Source of the DNA: an uncultured bacterium
GTDB taxonomy: Bacteria > Verrucomicrobiota > Kiritimatiellia > CAIKKV01 > CAIYGI01
Reading direction: 5' to 3'
Assembly: GCA_903925685.1 (NCBI GenBank)
Contig: CAIYGI010000229.1
Location: 1-48,147, forward strand
Length of the DNA: 48,147 nucleotides
In this document: positions 16,753 to 24,274 of the stretch, in pieces
How the letters are laid out: each line of letters opens with the position of its first letter
Position numbering within the stretch: position 1 is the stretch's first letter
The notes under the pieces: generated by a model
What the model saw: the letters and a program-made list of their open reading frames with translations, nothing else
The model's database searches: none
Told to the model about the DNA's origin: nothing
Program-made: the position numbers and the translations under genes

Positions 16753-17306
16753 GTTTCAAAGGTTGGCTGCGCGCGGCATCGTTCGCCTGCGGCAATCATC
16801 TGGTGGCGCGCCTGCCTTCGTTCCACCTGCGGCACGCCTATTACCGGCGCGTCCTGCGTTATACACTGGGAAGGGACTGTTGCATCCACATGGGATGTTT
16901 CTTTACGGGCGAACGGGTATGCATCGGGCCGAACACCGTGCTTAACCGCAACTGTTACCTGGACGGCCGCCTGGGCGTGAATATCGGCGCAAACTGCAGC
17001 ATTTCGCCGGAGGTTTACATCCTTTCGATGGATCATGATCCTCAAAACCCCGATTTCGCCACCTGCGGAGGAGTGACGACGATCGGCGATCATGTCTGGA
17101 TCGGGGCGCGGGCGATCATCCTCGGGGGCGTGACGATCGGGGAAGGGGCGGTGATCGGCGCGGGCGCCGTGGTAACCAAAGACATCGCGCCGTGGCGCAT
17201 CGCGGTTGGCAACCCGGCGCGCGAGATCAAGGATCGCAACCGCGAGATCCGCTATCGTTGCCGCTATTACACCTGGTTCGACACCGACATTCAGACGGAC
17301 GTGTGA
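16749..17306 (+). CDS. Left-handed beta-helix O-acetyltransferase
   Basis: A 185-aa protein of the hexapeptide-repeat sugar acetyltransferase group (WcaF/maltose-O-acetyltransferase-like). It shows isoleucine-patch repeats, the catalytic-type histidine in SMDHDP (about residue 97), and the C-terminal coil VWIGARAIILGGVTIGEGAV ending GNPAREI. It would acetylate a sugar from acetyl-CoA during glycan assembly. Start and stop both overlap neighbours by a few bases (ATGA with the upstream fusion; shared A with the downstream GT2), indicating translational coupling. Confidence 0.88.
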   Translation: MSFKGWLRAASFACGNHLVARLPSFHLRHAYYRRVLRYTLGRDCCIHMGCFFTGERVCIGPNTVLNRNCYLDGRLGVNIGANCSISPEVYILSMDHDPQNPDFATCGGVTTIGDHVWIGARAIILGGVTIGEGAVIGAGAVVTKDIAPWRIAVGNPAREIKDRNREIRYRCRYYTWFDTDIQTDV

Positions 17307-18214
17307 TGAGACAAATCCTCCAAGCGATCGCGCGGCGTTTGGGCCTGAAAACGCCGGACGGGAAATCCGCAACCGACGACCGCCTGCGTCTGCTGCCGGA
17401 AGGCGGGCCCTTGCCGCCCCTGCCGCCGCCGCCCGCCGGGCCCTGCGCGCGGGCGGGCATCGTGATCGTTTCATATTTCGGACTCCCCTATCTGCGGCAA
17501 TGCCTGGAGAGTGTTTTACAACGCACGGTCTGGCCGGATTTTCGCGTGGTGGTGGTGGACAATGGATCGGACGATGTCACGCTGGATTATCTGCGCGCCG
17601 CCGCGGCGCGCGAGCCCCGCTTGAAGGTGGTGTTTAACGGGAAGAACCTGGGGTTTGCCGCGGCCAATAACATCGCATTGCGGTTGCTGGACGACTGCGA
17701 AACGCTGGCGCTGCTCAACAACGACACCGTGGTGCCGCCGGAGTGGCTTGGGAAACTGGTGCGTTATGCGGCCCAGCCGGACCTCGGCCTGGTTGGCCCG
17801 GTCACGAACTGGACCGGCAACGAGGCGCGCATTGATGCCGGCTATAGCACGCTGGCCGGGATGGAACGATTCGCGCGCGATTATGGCGCGGCGCATGCGG
17901 GACGGATATTCGATATTTCGGTGCTGGCGATGTACTGCGTCGCCTTTCGCCGCGAAGTGTTTGCCCGGACGGGCGAACTGGACGAGGCCTACGGGGTGGG
18001 GATGTTCGAAGACGTGGATTATGCCGAGGGCGTGCGGAAACTCGGCCTGCGGGTTGTGTGTTGCGAAGAGATTTTCGTGCATCACTATGGGATGGCGAGT
18101 TTTTCAAAGTTCGATCCGGCGGAATACCAGCGCATCTTCGAACGCAACCGCGATTACTTCGCCGAAAAATGGGGGCATCCGTGGGTTCCATTCAAGGCGC
18201 GCCGCCAGACATAG
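17306..18214 (+). CDS. GT2 family glycosyltransferase
   Basis: A 302-aa GT-A fold transferase (rhamnosyltransferase/WcaA-like group). A proline-rich N-terminal linker precedes GIVIVSYFGLPYLRQCLESV. It has VVVVDNGSDD for nucleotide binding, the N-L-G-F-A-x-A-x-N motif (NLGFAAANN), LLNNDTVVPPEWL for the metal-binding acidic pair, and a late FEDVDYAEGVRKLG acidic helix. Its start (ATG at 17306) overlaps the acetyltransferase stop. It is the last gene of the polysaccharide operon and is followed by convergent genes. Confidence 0.9.
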   Translation: MRQILQAIARRLGLKTPDGKSATDDRLRLLPEGGPLPPLPPPPAGPCARAGIVIVSYFGLPYLRQCLESVLQRTVWPDFRVVVVDNGSDDVTLDYLRAAAAREPRLKVVFNGKNLGFAAANNIALRLLDDCETLALLNNDTVVPPEWLGKLVRYAAQPDLGLVGPVTNWTGNEARIDAGYSTLAGMERFARDYGAAHAGRIFDISVLAMYCVAFRREVFARTGELDEAYGVGMFEDVDYAEGVRKLGLRVVCCEEIFVHHYGMASFSKFDPAEYQRIFERNRDYFAEKWGHPWVPFKARRQT

Positions 18215-18316
18215 GCGTCATGCATCCCATGACGATCGAGGTTTGTCCCGAAAGGGGATGCGCCGCATGGCGTAATGACTCAAACACGCAGCACGGCGAT
18301 TAACGCCGCCGTTCGA

Positions 18317-19315
18317 TTATCGTTTCCGTCGGCTTAAGGCCCACAGAATGGCGGCTGCCGCAACCACCCACCCGGAAATCCCGAGCCAATCCGGATGGCG
18401 TTTGTCTTGATTGGCCTTGAGCGGCGGCGCGGCATTCGGTTTTTGCGGGACGGTCCTGTCGATGGATGCGGATGGAAGGCGGCGGATGTTCGGGTGATCC
18501 TGCGCGCTGGCAGGCGCCGGGGTGTTGGAGACAACCGCCTCGGAAGCAACCCGCGGCGGCGCATTGCTCAGTTTTGCGAGGATCTCGGGAGCCTTTTCGC
18601 GGTAGAAGCGGGGCATGCGGATGATTTCCTGCCGTTGAAAGGCGGGAACGCGCAGGACGATGTCATTCAGCTGTTCGCGCGACAAATTGGCAAATCCGAA
18701 GCGGGTGTCTTCAGGGAGACGGAAGGGAAAGGTGGTGATGGAAGAGGCCAGGCGCGATGCATCCATGTCCTCCTGGCGGAGCAGATCGTCGACGAACTTG
18801 CGATTGATGGTGAAGGATTCCGTCGTGCCGTTCTTGTCCTTCACCGTCACCCGGACATACGGCGAAGCAAGACTATCCTGCGCCACGGTCACCAGCGAGC
18901 CGTTGACATCCGTACATTGGAAGCCTTCAAACGGTGCGCCAGCCGGCGCCTGGGATTGATCCGGAAAGGTCGAATTTACGATCGTGTCGAAATTCGTGGC
19001 GACCATTTCGGGATAGGACCGGAGCGCTTTGCGCTTGATGTCCGGGGTCATCCCGTTGTGATTAACGACCAGTCCCAGAAACGAGTCGGAAACCAATACG
19101 ATCCCGCCGTTGTCGGAGAATGTGACGGAATAGACCCCGGGAGTGGAGGGAACCTGCTCGTAATGAAATCCGTCTCCGTTGCCACTGGGTGCAAGGGAGA
19201 CGGAACCCGACAACGCGGCAGCCGTTTTCCTGTCGGCTCCCGCGTTATCGGCATTGCCGAAAGACAAACTTGACGCCAGCAGGATGCCGCTGACGATCGC
19301 CCAGTGAATTCTCAG
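18317..19315 (-). CDS. Exported protein of unknown function, probable non-ATG start
   Basis: About 332 aa if translation begins at the CTG at 19313-19315. In that frame the first residues after the initiator (RIHWAIVSGILLASSLSFGN) form a clear signal peptide. AAAGG (rc of 19322-19326) sits 6 nt upstream. No ATG or GTG exists in this stretch; a TTG at 19265-19267 would cut away the signal. The body has no family I recognise: beta-rich to about residue 130, then helical with FINRKF-like and REQLNDIVLR segments and a proline-rich linker. A final hydrophobic span (WLGISGWVVAAAAILWAL) is followed by RRKR, so the protein is probably anchored by its C-terminus. It is on the same strand as the protease/miniprotein locus. 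Confidence 0.6.
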   Translation of the reverse strand: MRIHWAIVSGILLASSLSFGNADNAGADRKTAAALSGSVSLAPSGNGDGFHYEQVPSTPGVYSVTFSDNGGIVLVSDSFLGLVVNHNGMTPDIKRKALRSYPEMVATNFDTIVNSTFPDQSQAPAGAPFEGFQCTDVNGSLVTVAQDSLASPYVRVTVKDKNGTTESFTINRKFVDDLLRQEDMDASRLASSITTFPFRLPEDTRFGFANLSREQLNDIVLRVPAFQRQEIIRMPRFYREKAPEILAKLSNAPPRVASEAVVSNTPAPASAQDHPNIRRLPSASIDRTVPQKPNAAPPLKANQDKRHPDWLGISGWVVAAAAILWALSRRKR

Positions 19316-19371
19316 AATAAACCTTTCGGCGTGAGGACTCTATATTCGGTATCCGTGTTTGAAAACACGGA

Positions 19372-19686
19372 TTACATCATATGATCCAGCGTGGCCATCG
19401 CTTCGACGTAACGCCCGAGGCCGGAATCGTAGATGTATGCAACGTGCGTGGTATAGCCTGAGCCAGGGCCTTGCGCCGTGTACAGCAGGTAGGCGTCGTA
19501 GCTGATAAAACCGCCCGTGTTACTTTCCTGATACCCGATCGAGTAGTCGTATATGAAACCATAATACGAACTGCCCGTGTAATCGAAATAGTAACGCTGA
19601 CTGAGGGCCATATACGAGGCCTTCGCTGTTCCCAGCGCGCCAAGAATCATCATGACCGCCACTAACAGAATCGCACCCTTTTTCAT
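19372..19686 (-). CDS. Secreted 104-aa miniprotein, protease-tail module family
   Basis: Signal peptide MKKGAILLVAVMMILGALG, probably cut after AKA. The mature part is one about 80-residue module: SYMALSQRYYFDY, FIYDYSIGYQES, GGFISYDAYL, TTHVAYIYDSGLGRYVEAM and a final LDHMM. The same module ends the adjacent metalloprotease (residues 1203-1282) and forms all of the mature protein encoded at 23833-24150. The cysteine present in the other two (QRCNF/QQCNF) is replaced by tyrosine here. The ATG has AAGGAG 7 nt upstream. Promoter and a leader hairpin match those of the 23833 gene. Function is unknown; it could be a protease partner, substrate, inhibitor or surface component. Confidence 0.8.
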   Translation of the reverse strand: MKKGAILLVAVMMILGALGTAKASYMALSQRYYFDYTGSSYYGFIYDYSIGYQESNTGGFISYDAYLLYTAQGPGSGYTTHVAYIYDSGLGRYVEAMATLDHMM

Positions 19687-19710
19687 TGCTGTACTCCTTG
19701 GTTTTACTAA

Positions 19711-19733
19711 GGCAGCCCCACCATGGCGCTGCC
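19711..19733 (-). promoter_or_regulatory. Leader hairpin upstream of miniprotein gene
   Basis: GGCAGC (19711-19716) pairs with GCTGCC (19728-19733) around a loop containing CCATGG. It lies between the proposed -10 and the ribosome site. The sister gene has an equivalent hairpin with a CCATGG centre at 24176-24195. Confidence 0.5.
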
Positions 19734-19743
19734 AACTGTTTTA

Positions 19744-19772
19744 AACCTAGCAGATCAACCTCAAGCGCGCAA
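19744..19772 (-). promoter_or_regulatory. Promoter of miniprotein gene 19372-19686
   Basis: On the minus strand TTGCGC (19772-19767), a 17-bp spacer and TAGGTT (19749-19744). The same spacing and a near-identical -35 occur upstream of the sister miniprotein gene (24228-24233/24205-24210). Confidence 0.5.
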
Positions 19773-19829
19773 CTAATTTGTACTGTTTCTCAGGGCATGG
19801 TTTGACGTGTTATTTTATCATACCGGCAA

Positions 19830-22800
19830 TTACAGCATCTGATCCAAAAAGGCGAGCGCCTCGACGTAACGCCCGGCGCCGGCGTCGTAGATGTATGCGA
19901 CATGCGTAGTCATCACTGTGGCATTTTGAGCGGTAAACGGGAGGTAGGTGGAGTAGGCAATAAATCCAGGCGTTACGCTTTCCTGATACCCGGACGAATA
20001 GTCGTAAATGAAGGCATAATATGAATATGAGGCATAGGTGAAATTGCACCGCTGACTCAGGCTCACATACGAGCCCTCCAGTCCAGCCTGAGTCACTGTG
20101 AATACCCGCGTGAGCCCTCCGCCCGCGATCGTGATCGTGCCGGAACGGACGCCGCCGCTGTTGGCGGACAAGCTGTAGGTTACCGTGCCGTTGCCGGAAC
20201 CCGTTCCGCCGCCCGTGACCGTTATCCAGGCGGGGTTGGCCAGGGCCGTCCACGAGACATTGGCGGAGACCCCGATTGCCTGGCCGATGGCCGCCGCGCT
20301 GGTGTGAATGCGGCTTTCCGGGCTGATGACCAGCCACGCCGTCGGCATAGGCGTGCCGGTGCCGGAGAGCGCCTTGGTGTTTGTTCCGCCGGTGGAATCG
20401 CAGTTGACCGTCAGGTTGCCGCTGTAGCTGGTCGCCGCAAGCGGCGTGAACATTACTGTCACGTTCTGCGAAGCTCCGGCTGCGACCGTTCCTGACCAGT
20501 ACCCGATGAAGCCGGCAGGATAGGCGATGCCGCTGACCGTCAGCGTCGCGCTGCCCGTGTTGCCGATCGTCAGCGTCGCCGTACCCGTCGAGCCCACCGC
20601 CACGCTGCCAAAGTCAAGATTACCGCTCAACTCGACGATCCTTGTAATCGTCCACTTGGCATACAGGGTCTGTGTCGCCGTGATCGTGACGATGGTTGCG
20701 GAGGTCACCTGGGCGCCGGTTCCACCCGCCCCGGTCCACCAGCCGTCGAAGGTGTAACCCCCGCGCGTCGTGGTTGCCAGGGTACCGTATGGCGCACCGT
20801 AGGTCACGACCATGGACGTCGGGCTCGGTGTCGTGCCGTCCTGCGCATCGAAGTTCACGGTGTAGGTGGGCGACGCCGTCCACTTGGCGTACAGGGTTTG
20901 CGCCGTTGTAATCGTGACGGTGGTCGCGGAGGTCACCTGTGTGCCGGTTCCTCCCGTTCCGGTCCACCAGCCGCCGAAAATGAATCCCGTGCGCGTGGGC
21001 GTCGGCAAGGTTCCGTAAGTTGCGCCATTCGTCACGGTTGCGCTTGCCGGAGCGACCGACCCGCCCTGCGGGTCAAAGGTCACGACGCAGGAGGTGACCG
21101 TGCTGCCGCCAAGGGTGAAGGCGGCGCCGGTGATCCAGGCGGAATCCGTGCAGTTGTTGCCGGTGAGTTTCAAGCGCACGGCATAATTCGTTCCGGGAAC
21201 CGCCGGCAGCGTCCATGCATAACTGGAGGTGTTGGTGGGCGTTGTAACGAGTGGGCTCCATGGGGCATCGACGGAAATTCTGATGTCGTCCACCCACCAA
21301 CCAAAGGATGCATACCCATCGTCGTCCGCTTCGCGAAAGCGGATGGAAACCGTCTGTCCGGCGAAATTGTCGAGCGGAATCCTGGTTTCGATGAACCCTC
21401 CACTCGAACCGCTGAACGCGCTGCGTCCACCGATGGAACTGCCATAATACCCGCTGATTGTTCGGTTATAGCCGTTCAGGCTGGCGCTGCCGCCCAGGTC
21501 GACCCAGGACAATCGATTGGTGCTGATTTCGACCACGCCTCCGTCGTAGGAGTCTTCCAGATCGTAGTAGTGCCAGAACGAAAGAACCGCGCCGTTGCTG
21601 ACGGCAATGTTCGAACGGGTCAGGTACTGATCGGCGATGACCGTGTCGTCTTCGGCGAACCAGCTTCTGGTGGGACTATGACTTCCAGTTGAGGCGATAA
21701 TCCAGTCCGAACCGCCGGCCTTGCTTGTGACCCAGCCATTTACGCCGGATTCCACCTGATCGTAGAAATACGAACTTTCCCCGGTCCTCTGGCTGGTGTA
21801 CTCGATGCGGGCCGCCGCATTGGGCGGCGCTCCATTCCGGTTCCACTGGACATTGATGGTCGCGCCTGTCGCCAGAAGCTGTCCCCCGGCCGGATAAACC
21901 AGCGTCGGGGTCGGCAGCGGGAACGCGACCAGGATCGACTGATTCACAAAGCGGGTATAAAACGCCATGGCATGCGGTCCGGTGGGGTACAGTTCCATGG
22001 CCGCCTTGACCGTGGCGTTGGCCATGTCCCGCATTTTCACTCCGCCGCCGATGCCGAAAAAGGATTCGATGACGATCGTATCCATCTCGGTTCGGGGCCG
22101 GCCCGAACCGATCAAATCCCGGAATGCCTGGTAGAGAGGCGTGCCCCAAAGCTGGTCCGAATAGTTGTCAATGCCGTTGATGGTTTCATGGGCCACGTAG
22201 GTATGACTGGGGTCGTAGGTGAGGTCGGTCCGGTCGAGAAAGCGCCCGCTCCAGGAGTCGGCGCTGTGACCGTCCCAGGAGAAAGCCCAGGCTGGATGAT
22301 AGGTCGATCCGTTGACGCAGGTCCAACTGTACGAAGCGCCCCAATAGTCGCCAAAACCCTCGCCGATGGCGCCGGAATCGCCCCCGCCGAATGCCGGCGT
22401 GGTGTCGAACGTAATGGCATGCCCATACTCGTGCAGAATCACATCGGCGTCTTCGGGATCGGGCACCCCGCCGTGTCCGAAGGCGAGCAGGTTTTGCGAG
22501 GGAACGTAATGGGAGTTGTCCGCCCCGTTGAGGCCGTCGGAATCGACGGGGATCGGAAGCGCCTGGATCGAGGTCGTGTTCGAATAACCGAGCGCCTGAA
22601 GGTAGCGCTGATTTTGATCGATGTGGAAATAGCACATCGTGTCATTGAAGGCATTGTTGCCGCGCGCGGCCGTCCAGTTTCCGTTGACGGTGGTCGATAC
22701 CGGCGTGGCCGGCGGTTCGGAAGCGGTATTGGTTATGGAAACCCAGGGGCCCTGCAGGTAATAGACCCCCGCGTCCAGGGTGATCTGCCGCAGGGTCCTG

Positions 22801-23678
22801 CTGACATAGGCGGCGTTGAACGAGGCCGCCGGACTGGAGTCGATCAGCGCGTCGTTGGCCAGCGCCGTGCGCGGGTCGGGGTCGAAGACCAGTGCGGTTC
22901 CGTCCACCGTGGTCTTGTTTGGCGAAGCGGCGACTTTGGGGCTGGGTTGAGCGGCGGCGCTCTCCAGGCGGAGCAACTCGGACTGCAGGGATGTGACGGG
23001 GCCGTTGTAGGCCGAGAAATCAGGGACCTGGTCAGGCGCGTACTTTTCGCTGATCTCATGCCGCCGCACCGATATCACATCGCCCGACTGCGCATCGATC
23101 TTATGTTCCCAGTACCCCAAAGGGGCATCCACGACGAGCAAGGTCTTGTAAATCAGACGGAATCCCGTCTTGACCGGCATGTACATCAAATCCGCCCGTG
23201 GATTAGTCTTCAGGCTGCCATGCACGCGCAGATGGTTCCAGGCCTTTTGCAGGGCCTGATCCTTCCCGATAACGATTTTCGCAACCGGCACAGGCGCGGC
23301 GACGGGATAAGTGTTGTTGTAAACCTGAAAGATGGAACCATCCGCTTTGCGCTGGGAAATCACGATTTCCGCACCATCCACGGGCAATCCATTCAGCACC
23401 TGCCGGTAGCGTGTATGACTGCCCAGCAAACTCTGCCGGACGGTCACGAGTTCCAGATTCGACAAATCCGCGGGAAGTTTGAAACGGGCGCTTTGTGCCA
23501 GCAAATATTCTCCGGCGGACTTGGCCTTCGATGCGGAGGCATCCGGAAAATCGAGCCGTGGCGTGCCGCGGTAATCCTCGTGCCATGAAGCTTTGAGTTC
23601 GACCGAACCGGCCAATAGCTCCGCGCACAAAGAAGAGACGCCGATCATGATCGCCATGCAAGAGCTGGTTAAACGCAT
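19830..23678 (-). CDS. Secreted M36-like metalloprotease with multidomain tail
   Basis: A 1282-aa exported zinc protease. After a signal peptide (1-25) comes an FTP/PepSY-like propeptide (about 70-205). The catalytic domain has the zinc site HEYGH (416-420) and E440 in GEGFGDYWG, the fungalysin (M36) arrangement. Next come an Ig-like linker (about 590-630), a MAM/immune-inhibitor-A-like jelly roll ending WWVDDIRI (about 635-802), two InlB B-type repeats (about 866-933 and 938-1009, both ending LYAKW), a choice-of-anchor-D/ASH domain (about 1017-1107) and a BACON-like domain (about 1114-1198). The last 80 residues (1203-1282) duplicate the neighbouring miniproteins. Cells would export it to degrade protein; the tail probably targets glycan or surface. 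It has AAGGAG before the ATG. Confidence 0.88.
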   Translation of the reverse strand: MRLTSSCMAIMIGVSSLCAELLAGSVELKASWHEDYRGTPRLDFPDASASKAKSAGEYLLAQSARFKLPADLSNLELVTVRQSLLGSHTRYRQVLNGLPVDGAEIVISQRKADGSIFQVYNNTYPVAAPVPVAKIVIGKDQALQKAWNHLRVHGSLKTNPRADLMYMPVKTGFRLIYKTLLVVDAPLGYWEHKIDAQSGDVISVRRHEISEKYAPDQVPDFSAYNGPVTSLQSELLRLESAAAQPSPKVAASPNKTTVDGTALVFDPDPRTALANDALIDSSPAASFNAAYVSRTLRQITLDAGVYYLQGPWVSITNTASEPPATPVSTTVNGNWTAARGNNAFNDTMCYFHIDQNQRYLQALGYSNTTSIQALPIPVDSDGLNGADNSHYVPSQNLLAFGHGGVPDPEDADVILHEYGHAITFDTTPAFGGGDSGAIGEGFGDYWGASYSWTCVNGSTYHPAWAFSWDGHSADSWSGRFLDRTDLTYDPSHTYVAHETINGIDNYSDQLWGTPLYQAFRDLIGSGRPRTEMDTIVIESFFGIGGGVKMRDMANATVKAAMELYPTGPHAMAFYTRFVNQSILVAFPLPTPTLVYPAGGQLLATGATINVQWNRNGAPPNAAARIEYTSQRTGESSYFYDQVESGVNGWVTSKAGGSDWIIASTGSHSPTRSWFAEDDTVIADQYLTRSNIAVSNGAVLSFWHYYDLEDSYDGGVVEISTNRLSWVDLGGSASLNGYNRTISGYYGSSIGGRSAFSGSSGGFIETRIPLDNFAGQTVSIRFREADDDGYASFGWWVDDIRISVDAPWSPLVTTPTNTSSYAWTLPAVPGTNYAVRLKLTGNNCTDSAWITGAAFTLGGSTVTSCVVTFDPQGGSVAPASATVTNGATYGTLPTPTRTGFIFGGWWTGTGGTGTQVTSATTVTITTAQTLYAKWTASPTYTVNFDAQDGTTPSPTSMVVTYGAPYGTLATTTRGGYTFDGWWTGAGGTGAQVTSATIVTITATQTLYAKWTITRIVELSGNLDFGSVAVGSTGTATLTIGNTGSATLTVSGIAYPAGFIGYWSGTVAAGASQNVTVMFTPLAATSYSGNLTVNCDSTGGTNTKALSGTGTPMPTAWLVISPESRIHTSAAAIGQAIGVSANVSWTALANPAWITVTGGGTGSGNGTVTYSLSANSGGVRSGTITIAGGGLTRVFTVTQAGLEGSYVSLSQRCNFTYASYSYYAFIYDYSSGYQESVTPGFIAYSTYLPFTAQNATVMTTHVAYIYDAGAGRYVEALAFLDQML

Positions 23679-23832
23679 GTTTTCTTCTCCTTAAGGTACG
23701 GAACTAACCGTCATGGACGGAACCTGCTTGAGGCGAACCCCGGCTCGATTTCCGTCGGGTTCAGCCGAGACAGGGACCGCCAAAGCGGCAGCAACCGCGC
23801 GTGATTCTCATTTCGGGACGGCAAGCCGGAAA

Positions 23833-24150
23833 TTACAGGTTCTGATCCAGATACGCCATCGCCTCGGTATATCTGCCGACATTGGAATTGTAGATATAGG
23901 CGACGTGCGTGGTGATCGTCGGCGCGGCATAAAGTTGCGCAACGAACGAGAGGGAGGTGTTGGCGCTGATGAATCCTGGCGTCGCGCTTTCCTGAAAGCT
24001 GGCCGAGTAATCGTAAATGAAGGCAAAATAAGAAGATGCCGAATAGGTGAAATTGCACTGTTGATTCAGGCTCACATACGACGCTTTCGCCGCCGTCATC
24101 GAGCCCAGAACGATCGCCGCCGCAACCAATAAAACCGCGCTTTTTTTCAT
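23833..24150 (-). CDS. Secreted 105-aa miniprotein, protease-tail module family
   Basis: Signal peptide MKKSAVLLVAAAIVLGS, cut after AKA, then the same about 80-residue module as the protease tail: SYVSLNQQCNFTY, FIYDYSASFQES, TPGFIS, TTHVAYIYNSNVGRYTEAM and LDQNL. I chose the ATG at 24148-24150 because it has AAAGGAG 10 nt upstream and starts a proper signal peptide; the frame runs 12 codons further. It lies 154 bp upstream of the protease and probably leads it. It is closer to the protease tail than the 19372 gene is, keeping the QCNF cysteine and the TPGFIS segment. Function is unknown. Confidence 0.8.
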   Translation of the reverse strand: MKKSAVLLVAAAIVLGSMTAAKASYVSLNQQCNFTYSASSYFAFIYDYSASFQESATPGFISANTSLSFVAQLYAAPTITTHVAYIYNSNVGRYTEAMAYLDQNL

Positions 24151-24175
24151 TGTTTCCGCACTCCTTTGTGTCGCT

Positions 24176-24195
24176 GGCGGTTCCATGGAGCCGCC
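24176..24195 (-). promoter_or_regulatory. Leader hairpin upstream of miniprotein gene
   Basis: GGCGG-t-TCCATGGA-g-CCGCC forms an almost continuous palindrome (24176-24195). It sits between promoter and ribosome site, matching the layout upstream of the sister gene. Confidence 0.5.
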
Positions 24196-24204
24196 GATGG
24201 TTTA

Positions 24205-24233
24205 AGAATAGCAGGATTGTCCCGCGAACGCAA
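24205..24233 (-). promoter_or_regulatory. Promoter of miniprotein gene 23833-24150
   Basis: On the minus strand TTGCGT (24233-24228), a 17-bp spacer, TATTCT (24210-24205). This is the better conserved member of the pair with 19744-19772. It probably drives the miniprotein and perhaps the protease behind it. Confidence 0.55.
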
Positions 24234-24274
24234 CTACAACGTTGACACTACAACGTTGACGCTATAACGTTGCG
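24233..24274. repeat. Three 14-bp tandem repeats with AACGTT core
   Basis: ACTACAACGTTGAC occurs twice in tandem (24233-24246, 24247-24260), followed by the diverged GCTATAACGTTGCG (24261-24274). Each has a palindromic AACGTT core. They abut the -35 of the miniprotein promoter and run into the 3' end of the acyltransferase gene, so they are candidate operator sites. Confidence 0.7.

Noticed and set aside
18294..18308. CGGCG-attaa-CGCCG hairpin between convergent genes as terminator
   Set aside because: Only five pairs and no T-run on either strand; too weak to list as a feature.
21972..23588. 538-codon plus-strand frame
   Set aside because: Antisense to the metalloprotease with its HEYGH site; no motif or ribosome site of its own.
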